Source: Rachycentron canadum (taxonomy: Eukaryota; Chordata; Actinopteri; Carangiformes; Rachycentridae). From it: a stretch of DNA of 64,000 nucleotides. A program made the position numbers and the translations under genes. Under the pieces are notes generated by a model. The model had not been told where the DNA came from, did not search any database, and saw nothing but the letters and a program-made list of their open reading frames with translations. Where the stretch lies: positions 4,052,729 to 4,116,728 of the forward strand of contig CM076652.1 in assembly GCA_038496675.1 (NCBI GenBank), given 5' to 3'. Below are positions 12,001 to 22,800 of this stretch, piece after piece; the stretch's first letter is position 1, and each line of letters begins with the position of its first letter.

Positions 12001-13582
12001 GTAAACATTTTCCTAATGAGTTTATGGTCTCAGTCTCTAGTTTCAAGTCTTCTTCAATAGAAACATGATGTTTTAAATGATGGTCCCAGTTACAGGACAA
12101 CAGACCATAAAGCAGGGGATGCATTAGGGCGTGGCTACCGTGGGATTCAAAGCAGCAGCTCTAACAGCAGCCATTTTAATCTGTTACTCAGATGGGTTCA
12201 ACCCGTCTTAGTCCAGTTGGCTCTATAGATTAATGACGCTTTGAAACAGAGCTTGAAATGGCTTTGTAGTTTATCTATTTATTTTATTTTTTTGCAGTTG
12301 AGGATGTTTTTAAGAAGATTTTACGAGTTCAATATTTCTTGAGACAAATTTTTTTTTAAAATTCAAGCATGGAAGCAGCTCTCCCGACCTTTAGTCCCTG
12401 AAAGTCACAGGGGACATTAGACAAGGCTGAGAAGTCAGAGTCAATGTGCTGTGTAAATGTGTTTAAATGGTTGTTTTTCAGGTCGACATGTTAAAAAGTT
12501 TTCCGTCCGCTGCAAAGACTGATGCAGGACTCACCAAGGAGTTCCAGGCAATGAGGTATGTTGATGCATCACATCAAGCAAACAAATAAGAAAATATAAA
12601 AGCAAAAACCTTTTTAATTACTAATTCAATTGAATGACGATTGATTATATCTTCACAACACTATCCACACTGACAGTGATCTCGAGAGTGTAATTTAAGT
12701 TGGACGTCACCGTGTCACTGGTTATCAGGTAAACACAGAGCTCTAACAGCATCTGAGCGCGTGGTACAGGACATATAGGACAACATAGGAAGTTTGGCGG
12801 TTTACGAGGACAGAAGTCATTTCCAGAAAAATCCAGATCCATTCTGTCACCTGTGGAGCTCAGTCGTTGGTTTATTCTGTCACAAAGATCGGTGAACACT
12901 GAGCTGCAGAGGGAGAACACGGATCTGAAGAAAAGGCTGAACGAGTACGGCGAGCGATACGGGGAGACGTCCTCTAAACTAGGTGAGACACACGCTGTGT
13001 CTGGAAACGAGCTGTGAGAGATTTATTTGGGTTTTCTAGTCATGCTGCTTTCTTTTTTTTTTTAAATAATGTTTTAGTTTAAGAAAATCTTTTGAAGTGC
13101 AGTCAAGTTGAGAGCTGATGTTATTGGTAGTAATAGTGAACATACCACAGACCTTTTACATCAAGGAAACTTTGATTTATCAATATTAGTCAATATTTTC
13201 TGTATTTATTATTTTTTTATTATTATTATCTGGTGTAATCAGGTCGTAATTTTAAGTTGTTTAGTCAAAATAACTAAAATGTGTGTAATGTTAACTGTTC
13301 TGAGTCTGAGTCATTTCAGTTGTCTTTGTATTCGTAGATTATGGGAAGCTCAAAACCCTCCTGCAGGCGGCCGAAACCGAGAAGACAAAACTTCAGACTG
13401 AGGTGAAAAAGCTGAAGAAGGAGCTGGAGAACTTTGACCCGACCTTTTTCGATGAGATCGAGGACTTGAAATATAACTACAACCGAGAGGTCAAGAAGAA
13501 CATCCTGCTGGAGGAGCAGCTGAAGAAGGTGTGTGATCGGTTCGGTGTCAGAGCTGAAATGCCCAGCGTGTCCATGAGTTAG
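1..13582 (+). CDS. cep290: CEP290, C-terminal part (5' end outside window)
   Basis: Long coiled-coil scaffold of the ciliary transition zone and centriolar satellites. Exons: 1-143 (cut by the window edge; first full codon at base 3), 345-509, 959-1066, 1225-1359, 1442-1711, 2119-2226, 3181-3380, 4750-4963, 5529-5666, 6245-6466, 7088-7210, 7300-7442, 7915-8070, 8244-8367, (8843-9646, see separate entry), 9971-10105, 10520-10606, 10828-10992, 11082-11204, 11285-11454, 11667-11808, 12482-12555, 12888-12982, 13338-13582 (TAG). All junctions keep phase, giving 1160 aa without the bracketed exon. Diagnostic stretches shared with vertebrate CEP290 as I remember it: SRDKVINELRLRLP, RWEEGKKWQ, TIGLMKKVVE, EIEDLKYNY and KKNILLEE. 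The product is charged heptad coiled coil nearly throughout. It ends in VSMS, shorter than the acidic human tail. Exon 6245-6466 uses a GC donor, and 4750-4963 has a weak donor (AAG/GTTCCT). Confidence 0.96.
2488..2945 (+). repeat. Dispersed fish repeat, family A, copy 1
   Basis: In a cep290 intron. Blocks shared with copies 2-4, in order: CATCAGGGGGCGA…CCACTGG, GAAGTCTATGGGAAAATG, TTATGGTCTCAGTCT, AGTTTCAAGTCTTCTT, ATTGACAGACTGTACCA, GGTTTCAAAACACCAAAATGG, and a terminal CAGTGGGTGACGTGACAT. It has no coding capacity, so it is a non-autonomous element of unknown class. Confidence 0.8.
3676..3930 (+). repeat. Degenerate fish interspersed repeat (family B)
   Basis: Reads AGTCAAGTCACTTTTATCTA, CAGCACTTTTCATGCAAAGCAGGTC, ATTATTTACAGAG and ends with an AGAGAG tract at 3869-3888. 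The order matches a common teleost element that starts TTTATTTATATAGCGC (recalled, not searched). A sibling lies at 31705-31795. Confidence 0.55.
3950..4160 (-). mobile_element. LINE reverse-transcriptase fragment
   Basis: The minus strand encodes LVSVLVLLDRNAAFATTDHH followed by ILLQRLEHLIGI, a decayed form of the reverse-transcriptase core of fish non-LTR retrotransposons (usual form LLDLSAAFDT.DH..LL.RL). It sits in the cep290 intron between exons ending 3380 and starting 4750. Only this short domain piece survives. Confidence 0.75.
4595..4705 (-). mobile_element. SINE fragment, same type as 19079-19270
   Basis: On plus: TTTTATGCCTTTATTTGATA, an AGAGAG tract, TTGACATGCGGTAAATGGTC, then GGGAGTCGGACAAGC. 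On minus the last part is a decayed B box. It ends only about 45 bases from the cep290 exon starting at 4750. Confidence 0.5.
6060..6172 (-). mobile_element. tRNA-like SINE fragment
   Basis: On minus: GGGGCATGGTATGCCAGTGG then TTAACACCGTCACAGCGAGA and AGGTTCTGGGTTTGAACAC. A-box-like and B-box-like segments stand in tRNA order. It lies in a cep290 intron. Confidence 0.5.
6467..6472 (+). other. cep290: GC-type 5' splice site (GC-AG intron) in cep290
   Basis: The exon ending at 6466 reads CTT CAG and is followed by GCAAGT, the typical strong GC donor context. The intron ends at CGATTAG before 7088. Joining 6466 to 7088 keeps phase 0 and continues the CEP290 coiled coil. The nearest GT (GCAA/GTGTCT) would put the next exon in the wrong frame. 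Confidence 0.85.
8843..9646 (+). CDS. cep290: Candidate large acidic exon within cep290
   Basis: An 804-base open stretch lies between the cep290 exons ending at 8367 and starting at 9971. It follows an AG acceptor (…ATCCATAG) directly after an in-frame TAG, and can leave at a GT donor after 9646 (CTGAAG/GTACCT). Both neighbouring junctions are phase 0, so it can be included or skipped without shifting frame. It encodes 268 residues, low complexity and rich in Glu, Asp, Ser and Thr (a VVEEEEETLL patch about two fifths in), unlike the coiled coils around it. It sits where human CEP290 has only a short linker. If the donor is not used the frame runs on 11 codons to TGA at 9680-9682, and an AATAAA follows at 9862-9867, so it could instead be an alternative terminal exon. 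Coding status rests on the long open frame and phase fit; no homologue is known to me. Confidence 0.6.
11934..12200 (+). repeat. Dispersed fish repeat, family A, copy 2 (truncated)
   Basis: In the cep290 intron after exon 11667-11808. Shares AAGCCAGTGCTGAA, CCTAATGAGTTTATGGTCTC, AGTTTCAAGTCTTCTT and GACCATAAAGCAGGGGATGC with the others. The 3' half is missing, and an A-run of about 23 interrupts its start. Confidence 0.8.
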
Positions 13583-14236
13583 CTCAGGGTCACTGTGCCT
13601 GTTCGCGGAGTTAGGCACATAAACTGCACCTGAATGTACTTTTAGTGGAGGCCAGTCTTTAAGCTTAGATAAAATTAAGGAACCTTTTAGCTTAGAACTG
13701 AAAGGGTGGGACCTGAACCTCAATCTGGTTCTCAGCAAAATGTGTTTGCACCATTAATTATCAAAAAAAAAAAAAAAAAAAAAATGGCACCAAAAGACTG
13801 ACAAGGTTATTTAGACAACTTTTGTTTTGACAAAATTTGACAGGCAGGAGAATAAATATTAGTTATTTTCCAAAGTGAGTTACTGAAATCAATAAGGTTC
13901 GATATTGGTACTGAAGCTCAAGTTTAGCAGCAGCACATCTCTAAACTGATGTCCAGCTCTTCCGATCACAGAAAATCAAAGGTTTGTAGGTAGAAGTGGT
14001 AAATATTCATTATAGATATTATGTCCACCAAACAAGATTTGTAGCTGAAGTTTGAAATCTTATAGACAACTAAAGTAAGTTAGGAAAAATCTCCTGTTCA
14101 GTGTAAAGTTTACCTTTTTAGTCTCTTTCATAAGGCAGCTTTTTTTTTTGTTAATACGTTCTTCAATGGTGATGTAGCATATTTATAAAGATTTCTTTAT
14201 ATTTGTACAGTTCTGACATATGTCTATGTGTTTGTC

Positions 14237-14242
14237 AATAAA
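14237..14242 (+). terminator. cep290: cep290 poly(A) signal candidate
   Basis: AATAAA about 655 bases after the cep290 TAG, in a U-rich setting (TTTGTCAATAAAGCAGC). An earlier AATAAA at 13851-13856 is an alternative. Confidence 0.5.
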
Positions 14243-14294
14243 GCAGCTTTGATAATAATCAGAATGTTAAATAGAAATGTTTATATATTTGTCA

Positions 14295-14300
14295 TTTATT
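14295..14300 (-). terminator. rlig1: rlig1 poly(A) signal candidate
   Basis: TTTATT on plus is AATAAA on minus, about 960 bases after the rlig1 stop. I saw no canonical hexamer closer to the stop. It lies only about 55 bases from the cep290 poly(A) candidate on the other strand. Confidence 0.35.
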
Positions 14301-15256
14301 TCTCACTTAGAAATTAAGTGGCTGTAACATTCAAATTTCTTTTTGCAGCAAATGAATGGAACATTTGAGCAACTTCACTTGCTGAAAAAGTCCAGTTGGT
14401 CAGTCATTTTTACAGTCGAGGCATATTCACATTATTGCAGCGGAAACAGATTTTGTGCCTCCTCAGTACTCACGGAGTTCACGCGTCGAGCGAGGCGTGA
14501 GAACTCTGAGCTGACCTTTGACCTCTGCAATGGATGAAAGGATAGTTTCTTGTTTCTGAATTTCCACAACTGTACAATAACCAGACAATATATTAATGTT
14601 GCGAAACACCAACATGCACTTGCAGCTCCTTGGTTTGTTAGCGTCGGAAACGCATCAGTCTACACCTAGAACCAGTTTTCCGCAGAGCAAATGGCGGGAG
14701 TGGGTGGTCGTGATCACGGCCCTCGCCATAAGTTCGGTTCGACGGGAGGTTATCACACGACCTCTGAGCAGCACTACTTCTTCAGGACAGATTAAAGGCT
14801 ACAATGAGTTACTATGGGAAAGTGACAAGATGAGCTGGGCTCAGTTGGTTAGCATGCTAACTTCAATAGGAGAGAGAGAGAGAGTAAAGCAATGAAGTTT
14901 GATGCTAAACTCATGTTAATACAAACACTGGGTAAGCAGCAATAGCAAAACTTAAAAAAAAACAAAAAATAGCTACTTCAATACAAACCACTACTTCTCC
15001 CTGGTTCCTCTCTAGCATCAGCAAGCCTTGCCTCATTGTAAACTACTCTGATTAAGACTTATTTTCATATAGAGAACCCATCGTTCTGCATCAGTGCACT
15101 TCATTGATTTCCACTGACTATTAAGTGCTTTAAACAGTTCATCTTAAACCGCTCATCTGGAAATACAGGCAGGAATATCTGGCGGGTATGGACACAGTGA
15201 CAAATCCTCGCAGGGTCACAGCAGAAGCTTTAGGAAAGGGAATGTTTCATCCGGAT

Positions 15257-18237
15257 TTAGGGGTCAAACTGGATGTCCTGGAGCCGGCTGAAGCAGTGTC
15301 CGTTTAGTGTGGAGAAGGATGAGAACAAGTCCTTGGCGTTGGTGTACTCGCCACCTGGCCAGTCCACACGAATGACCACTGACCTGTCACCAAAGCTGGA
15401 TCCCCCGTCTGGCCACCTCAGCCCCAGGTGATGACGATGGACCTACAGCGCAGACACAGAACAGCTCAGAACCTGTTTTCATACGAGCCTCTTAGTGCAG
15501 GTTTAGGAGAACAACACGCACGTTGCCTCCAGCCCTCAGTGGATAAAGCCGTCCCACCTTAATGAGCGTGCCGTCATTGCAGTGCCAGACGATGCCCTCA
15601 ACTCGGCCCTCTGGACTCTGCTGGAACCAGGAGCTGAGGTCCTGGAAGTCCACAGGTGGAGGGCTTCTGATTTGAATGCTCCCGTGTGACACCAGGAAGT
15701 GGACAGGCTGCTTCTTACTCCCCAGTCCTGTCGGGACAGGAATGCACAACAAAAAGTTTACACAAAAATAGGCACTTAATATTAGGATTTGACTTTATTC
15801 AATTTAATAAATAATCTGCATCGATTTTCATGAGGTTTTTATGCATCTGAAAAGACCATTACATCTTCAGATGAGCCAGACTCTCACCTCACCTCACTCC
15901 CACCTTGTTTTAGTAAAGGATTAATCTATTGTAAATAATAGTGAAACATTTATATATATAAATACTGCGTAAGCATCAAAGTGCTCAGTCCACAGTGTGT
16001 GTTCAGAAACTGAGCGATGTCACAACAAACCAGTCGCTCTAAGCCGAGCCCCGCCCACCTGGACCCACCTACCAATCTCGCAGGATTTGGTGAGTGTTTC
16101 TCCTGAAATCTACTATATTTTTATTAGACAGACCTGTTGTTGCCGGAGCTCCAGAGAGCCTGAAAGAGGAGATGTAAAACTACACTAAGATGGTTTTTGG
16201 TTCTTAAAATCTCGTTGATATCAATGTGTAAAATATTGGACCCTTAAACAGCAATCTGTTGACAAACAACTGTCCCTTGGCAATTACCTAAATTCATGAG
16301 GAAATGAGCTATCACATTACCGTAAGGGTTCCCATTGACATTGGTTCCGATGAGCTCCAGCGTTTGTTCCATGAGCTCAGCCAGAGGAACGGCTGCGATC
16401 TCTAGCAAGTCCTCGTCGTCAGCGCTGGGCCTGAGAACAAGCGCCAATCCAACTTCGTAATCCACCACAGAGGAGTGCCAACAGTACTGCTTGTTGTCCT
16501 TCTCCACTGGAACCCAGCCTGAACATTACAACACAAATAGCACATCAAGACTCCCGCAGGCAGCATCGAGCGTTTTACGCCATAAATTCTGCTCTTAAAT
16601 GCTTCAAAAACCAAGAATGATATCATTTAGTTCCGTCCTGCTTTTACTTCCAGAGGTAGCAGTTACACATTTTCTATATTGTCTACATGTATGTTAATAA
16701 GCTGATATAAAGGTTCGACATCCGTCCTAATACCCACTCTCATATAACATGAATCTAACGCTCATATTTGTGCGATTCTTGCACCTGTGCAGTGAAGCGT
16801 TGCCAACTTTCCCCACCTGCTGGTTACAGCTAAAGAGGATTTGAATGTCTGTGTTTATCTGATGTGATTAGGCAGAATGTGTAAATTCCGGAGAACCTGG
16901 AATGTGTCCGTGTTCGTCAGGCAGCGGGTGGCCGTTGTGATGTTTGACCCTGTGAGCTGGGATCCACGTCTCCGGCAACTCCTTGAAATCTTCCTCTACG
17001 TTCCACGTGAAACCTGAAAGGAAAACAGTCAACAGTAAAAAAAAAAAAAAACGAGCCCTTGCAGTGAAGCGTTGACGTGTTTGTGCGAAAGCCACGACCG
17101 GACGTGAACCTTTACAGCTCCTGTGAGAGTGCTGGTACTTTTTGAACCTCTTCTCTGCTTGTTTGGTGGGTTTCCTGTCGAGTCGAGCCCAGAGGTAAGG
17201 CCGCCCTACGAGACAGAGATAAACCACGGTTTGGTTCAAGAAGGAGAAGCAACCGATCCTCATTTTTGTCCAGCTCGATACTCACCTTTATGAACAGTAG
17301 CGTAGCAGCAGGTACCATCCAGTTTCTCTGTAGCAAGTGCACAGTTCACACTGGCCTCCAGAGCCACAGGGTTCACGTTTTCAGTGGCAACAACCTGATA
17401 TTGCTTGAAGACAAACAGAAACAGACGTTTCACCACTAAACGTCAGCGAGACAACGGATATTCTTTCAACTAATCGCAAACATTCGTCAAATATTCAATT
17501 AAAAGAAGCCAGTGGTTAATTCCTTGTATTTAACAAGTCATCCACGTGTTGCACACATACCTGGCAGGATTTTGGTGTTCGCCCCATTTCACTGAGATGT
17601 TTTAAACTTCTGTTCTGTTTCAATTCTGTACAATTGTTTTGTTCAACCTTTTCATTCATAGTTTTTTTTTTTTTTTGCAATAATATACATCAATTTGAAA
17701 ATTAAACAAACATTTCCAGAATAAACAGACTGTAAAGATTACAGTATTAGATTATTATTATGATATAGTATACTATTATAATAGGTGGCAGTGGTTAATA
17801 TACAGTCAAAAGGGTGTTGCATCAGGATTTAAATAAATATTATTAATCACTAAATATCCAGTGTTAAGCAGTGTGAGATAAATGCAATTATTTTTTTTTT
17901 TTTCAAATATTAATTTTCTTGCACGTCTGAGTTGAAAAATAAAACTGCGTACGCATCGCGTCAGCGAAGCAGTAATTTAGCGACGGTCCCTAAACCCGGC
18001 GGGAGGGGGGGGGAAGGGAAGGGGTCGGTGGGCCCCCGCGGCCGCGCTCGAACAGCCGACCCCGGCTGAACCGACACCCACCCGGGGCTGGGGCCCGGTG
18101 CGTTCAGGTCCGGGTGGGTGTCGGCGGAAGAACGGCCGCCCCCTCACCTGACAGGCTCGTTTTCTGGACTCTTCCTCCTTCACCTCCGTCAGAAACACAC
18201 ACGGTATCTTCTGCTGAACGGAGCCCAGGCGGCGCAT
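15257..18237 (-). CDS. rlig1: RNA 5'-phosphate and 3'-OH ligase 1 (RLIG1, C12orf29)
   Basis: ATP-dependent RNA ligase that joins 5'-phosphate to 3'-hydroxyl RNA ends through an enzyme-AMP intermediate (known for human RLIG1, implicated in RNA repair under oxidative stress). Exons in coding order: 18237-18148, 17403-17286, 17205-17110, 17013-16897, 16518-16321, 15727-15558, 15442-15257 (TAA). All phases agree; 324 aa against 325 in human. The start MRRLGSVQQK matches the human N-terminus. Motif I is EKLDGT with the adenylated lysine at K57. Motif IV is EGIVWH with E250 and motif V is LIKV with K263, so the catalytic set is intact. YLWARLDRKP and NGNPYGLGSKK are further near-identical blocks. 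It lies tail-to-tail with cep290, as in human. Confidence 0.97.
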
Positions 18238-18240
18238 CTT
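17990..18240 (-). promoter_or_regulatory. rlig1: GC-rich, CpG-bearing rlig1 5' region
   Basis: The first coding exon and the start of intron 1 lie in a strongly GC-rich patch with many CpGs (about 17990-18130) inside otherwise AT-rich sequence, as is common at housekeeping promoters. Transcription should start just upstream (above 18237 on the minus strand). An E-box core TCACGTG is at 18394-18400. No TATA box is convincing. Confidence 0.4.
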
Positions 18241-18299
18241 TGCGTCGTCTTCACCGGAAACTCCCGGGTCAACGTCTGTTGTTTCTTCTATCGCTGGAA

Positions 18300-18440
18300 A
18301 AAACAAACAAACAAACAAACAAACAGGGGAGAAAAAAAAAAAAAAAAGCAGCAACTTAATTTTAGCGACGTTTCAGCGTGGTGCGGTTTCTGGTCACGTG
18401 GGCTGGTTCTTCTTCTTCTTCCTCTTCTTCTTCTTCTTCA
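18300..18440. repeat. Simple repeats upstream of rlig1: (AAAC)n and (TTC)n
   Basis: An AAAC tandem run at about 18299-18325 passes into an A-run, followed by a TTC/CTT tract at about 18409-18440. Both lie just 5' of the rlig1 start and could be within its promoter or 5' UTR. Confidence 0.8.
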
Positions 18441-19639
18441 CTTTATGTCAGGTCGTAACAGCGATGAAAAGACTCATCAGCGCCACCTTCCTGTGTGAAG
18501 CCATTCAACTCTAATTATATGTAATCAACCTTTTAAAAATCAGACTGTAATCTTTGTTTATTTGTAAACATCTCATTCAACTTTAACTTTATATGTTTTT
18601 CCTCAAAATCAGTTCAATTTGTGCCTTTTTAAAAAAAAAAAAAAGAAGAAAAAAGTCTTTATGTCTCCCCATTTAAAATAAAAAGTTTTATATTGTTCAT
18701 TTCAAAATTTTAATTCTACACACGAGACACCAAACTTCACTAAAATGTCCATAAGATAAATAAATCATGCTTGTGAATGTCAAATAATAAAAATATGTTT
18801 TGGGCTAAATGAGGACATAAAATAGATATAAGTAATAAAAAGTGACATTTTTAAATATACTTGATTCTGTTTTTGCGAAATCTAATTAAACACTTGTTTT
18901 TTAACTATAAACAATGTTTTCAAAATGAGCCGATTGAGCAACAGATTATATTTAACAAATGGAAAACTCTCCATCTAGAATCAGTGCCCACTTTATTAGG
19001 AACACCTTTATTATCAAATGTAATTCAATAAACAATTCTGACATAAATTCTTTTTTATAAAAGTTATTTTTTAGCTTCTTTTTTTTTTTTTTTTTTTTTT
19101 TTTGCAGATACAATGAGGGAGAGCGAGAGAGCGAGAGAGAGAGAGAGAGAGAGGAAGGCAGTTGGGATGACATGCAGCAAAGGACCATGGGTCAGATTCA
19201 AACCCAGGCCACTGCGGTTAGGACTGAGCCTTAGCAGTTCGTCCTCTCGCAGGCGAGCCACCAGGGCGCCATCTGCCATAAATTCAACTTGGATGAGGCT
19301 GATAATGTTCAGCTTTTGATGAGATTGTCGCAAAAGATTGAATTTGCACATTTGGGTGGGGCTCTGTTACATTTCATTATAATCCATCGCAGAGCAGTGT
19401 TATCTAACAGGAACTCGCTAGAGCTCTGGAGCTTAACACACGTCTTCTGACACGGGAACAGAAATAAAATGCCCAATGTGATGAAAAATTAAGTTGATTT
19501 AAGTAGATTTTTTTTTATAAATTTTAGACAAGCTTTTTTCGCTGGAACTCATATGCACATACACACAAACACAGGTAAGTATGGAGGGAAATGGTCTGAT
19601 GTATGATGTATGCTACAGTATGTCCATATTTCCGATCAC
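18441..19639. other. Spacer between rlig1 and lyve1
   Basis: No coding exon seen. It is AT-rich, with a fragment reading CACTTTATTAGGAACACCT near 18989-19007 (an end sequence widespread in fish genomes, from memory) and the SINE listed at 19079-19270. Confidence 0.55.
19079..19270 (-). mobile_element. tRNA-derived SINE
   Basis: Read on minus it starts GGCGCCCTGGTGGCTCGCCT, resembling a tRNA 5' part with an A box, then has a B-box-like GGGTTTGAATC. It continues through a TTTGCTGCATGTCATCCC block and a CT-rich stretch, and ends in a long A tail (the T-run at 19079-19103 on plus). This layout is typical of teleost tRNA-derived SINEs. Sequence decay suggests an old copy. Confidence 0.75.
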
Positions 19640-19645
19640 TTTAAT
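19640..19645 (-). terminator. lyve1: lyve1 poly(A) signal candidate
   Basis: TTTAAT on plus is ATTAAA on minus, about 230 bases past the lyve1 stop. Canonical AATAAA copies lie only further on, near 19.0 kb. Confidence 0.3.
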
Positions 19646-19872
19646 AAGTAAAAGAAACTAATTAAAGCATTTAGGGAATTAAACCACCCTCTAGACATTT
19701 ACTGATATTAATCAGGTAACACAGGTGGCTCTCATTCTCTTTAGAAAATCAGAAATATGATAAAGTTACTCTGAAAGGTTTGTCTTCATGTCTGGCTTCA
19801 CACACAGCGTGAATTCACTGGAGTCCTTCCTGTCTGAGTCTTCAAATCCATCATCTTCCTCCGGCCCCCGTG

Positions 19873-22800
19873 TTAACTGTGCAGTTCCATCTCGCTGTCA
19901 GTGTGTTTCCACATCTCCGTCTCTGTGTCGTCCTTCTGCTGCCCTGGAGACCAAAAGGTGAAAATATTCCTTTTCCCAGAAGGAGAGGAAAAAAAAAAAG
20001 ATAAAAGTCGATCAAATTCAATAGGAACATTGACGGGGCTCCAGATATCAGTCTGTTAAATTATTAAACTATAAATACAAAATAAAAGCTTAGTTTCACA
20101 CATGCAAAGGAAACAGAAAATGGAAATCATGTATGTCTATTTCATGGAACTGAAGCTCAATAGAAAGTAAAGCAAATCATTGAGAAACACTTCTCCAGAA
20201 TGAAATCACATGATTCATTCCTCTATATTTCAAACTGAAGTAGCTGTTCCTGTTTTTTTATTACTGTTGTACATGGGTGTTTTCGACAGCGGCGCAGGGC
20301 ATCTGAAAACAGGACTCACGGTTTGAAGTACCACACGGCACCTGCTGCCGTCAGAAGCAGGAGGATGACCCCGAGAATGATGAGTGCAGTCGGTAAAGCT
20401 GGAAAACAAACCAGGATGTATCAATGGCCGCCACAAACTCTATGTCTCACACCAGTTCAAATCCAAGCTGAACAAAATTCACAGCGTGTGTATACATGCA
20501 GTTCACATACACAGTCCCAGTTTTGAGCCTTATCCTGGTTTTGGTCTTATTTGGGATGCAACGTTTACATGGAACATGAAATGTGTGCTCATTCTTTAAG
20601 ATGCCACTGGGTGTTCTTGCTCCTTTAGGACCACTCCAGCTAACAAGTCCATGTCTCTCAAAACTGGGACAAGGCCTTGTCCAGGTTTCTGAACCCAGGA
20701 AATAGCCGGGACGCTCCAAAAACCTAATCATAACCAGGACACTTGTGCACAGGTAAATTCACAGAGAAATAATTCTATTCCATTCTGGTCTGTTCCACTA
20801 TTTCTGAAATGTGGGACATGAGTGACCACCTGATGCTTGTGTTAGAATAAATGTACATTTGTTATCCCATATTTACTCTTTCACACTCTTATACTCTTTG
20901 TACTTCATACAGAACCATATAAGTGTGTTTGTGTGTGTGTGACTTGTTGTGCATTGAGTTAAGTTCCAGAAGAAGAACAAGGTGGAAATACTAAAGCTGG
21001 TGACTCTCCCAAGACATGGATTATCCCTGACAGACAGGAACTGCAGTCCTGTTTCAGGGATGAAAACATCATAAAATTAAGTGCCTGATAAGAAAGTCGT
21101 TATTCTTGAGTGTATATCTTAAGCGCGACCTGGGTGTGAGGTCAGGTCATGTCACATTCGTGTAAACTAGAGACCACCCTAAGGAAATAAAAAGAGAGGG
21201 TACGGCAGAGTGTGCTTCAGAGCGGTAGGAGATTGTAACTGAGCACATCTCTGTCCGTTCTCCTTGCGAGTAAAAAACCTATTACTCTTGTCTTTCTTCC
21301 TTGTGTGTTGTTTAAAATGTCTTAGGTGGGTTGAACCTATATATAAAAAATATATAATTTACCCAGAGAAATTGGGAAAAAAATTCTCGAGTGAATGCAG
21401 GTTGTTGAAATAAAAAAAAACAAAAAACAAAGCCATGTTTCACCTTCTGTTTCACCAAATCTGTACAATATCACTATATATACATGAAAGATTTCTTATT
21501 TTATATTATATTATTAAGATTTCTTCTTATGTTTGACCAAGACTGACCTCTCTTGGTGACTGGCAGGGGGTGAAATAAATATATTTTACAAATGTCCGTC
21601 CCTTCCCGCTCAAACCTTTGCTTATAAAATCATATTATCACAACAGGAAGGAATAAAGGAAGTAATTACAGTTAAGAAGTGGAAAAACTGACACAAATGA
21701 ACATCATAACAACCAAAAAAATCTAAAGTCAACAAGGACACACCTCCTAGAGAAGGATTTGCAGGGCCCAGGGACGGAGGCAGCACCGACACAGAAGTAG
21801 AAAAGGCAACCGTGACGATGGTGGGCTTCAAGGTGATGAGGTCAGAAAGAGATGGAGGAACACGGGTGGAGAAAGCTTTAAGAGAAGTGGAGGTGGAGGA
21901 AATGGAAGTCGAACGCGTTGTCTTGATGAGGAGAGCAGAGGCTGGAGAGGAAGTTGTGTGTGGAGACTTTGCTGTCATTGGCTTCACTGAAGACACAGCC
22001 TTGGTTGTGGTTGATGTAACCAGAGGTGTGGTGGCGGGTGTCGAGGCTGCGGTCGGGGTGGTTGGAGGTGTGGAGCTTTGGGGGGCAGCTTTAGATGTAT
22101 TTGAAGTTTCCACTAGCTCTGCAAGCGGTGAAAAGACAAGACCAAACACATTTGCATCGTATTCATTGAACCGATGTTCAACACAACAACTTCCTTCAAG
22201 CATCTAACAGAAGAGAGAGAAGAGGGTTTTCTACTTTGCTCCTACGAAGAAAATGAAAAATGTATAACCCACAATTATATCTTTTAAGAAAGCTGTAATT
22301 GTGGAGATTGAAACAAACAGTACCTGAGGCATTGAAGCAGAAAACACCAAACTTCATATTTGGACTCCTGCGCCACGGCACCACTCCGATTCCACCTTTT
22401 CCACACTTACTGTCTGATGTAAGTCGTGGGACGACCACAATCTGTTCAGCTATCCAGCCAAACCTGTTGAAAAGGAACACATAAAGTCTCGATTGTAATT
22501 AAAGGACTGATTCGTTAGTTACTATAGATGGAAATGACAACCGTTCCAAGGCGGCGCTCCGCGTCTAAGTCGTGGTCTTGGGGAGAACTGGTGCATACGT
22601 GAAGAAGCTGAATGAGGCTTTTAGTGAACTCAGGTGAGGCTATGAAATCAAATGAATTCCCTCAGTTGATGTCACGTGAGTCAGTGTTGGGTGGGTCTAA
22701 AAAGTACAAAATGAAGATGGAGATGCTGAAACTGAAACTGAGACGATGACAACTGCAGACTCTCTAGGCCGTGGACTGCTGTCCCACACAGACCTCAGAG

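Larger units (their letters stand above)
13583..15256. other. cep290 / rlig1 convergent 3' interval
   Basis: No coding exon is visible between the stop codons of cep290 (plus) and rlig1 (minus). It should hold both 3' UTRs. Contents seen: an A-run at 13764-13784, AATAAA on plus at 13851-13856 and 14237-14242, AATAAA on minus at 14295-14300, and a short GA run near 14871-14884. Reading frames in the 14.3-14.9 kb part resemble no protein I know. Confidence 0.6.

Noticed and set aside
18118..18498. 126-codon plus-strand frame over the rlig1 first exon
   Set aside because: Antisense to rlig1 exon 1, continuing through AAAC and TTC simple repeats.
19947..19969. Ending the LYVE1 model at the inner acceptor as the main form
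   Set aside because: It shifts frame and loses the tail similarity to human LYVE1, while the outer acceptor has the better pyrimidine tract.
21812..22207. 131-codon plus-strand frame, Glu/Val-rich
   Set aside because: Exact antisense of the Thr/Ser-rich LYVE1 stalk exon; its composition is explained by the opposite strand.
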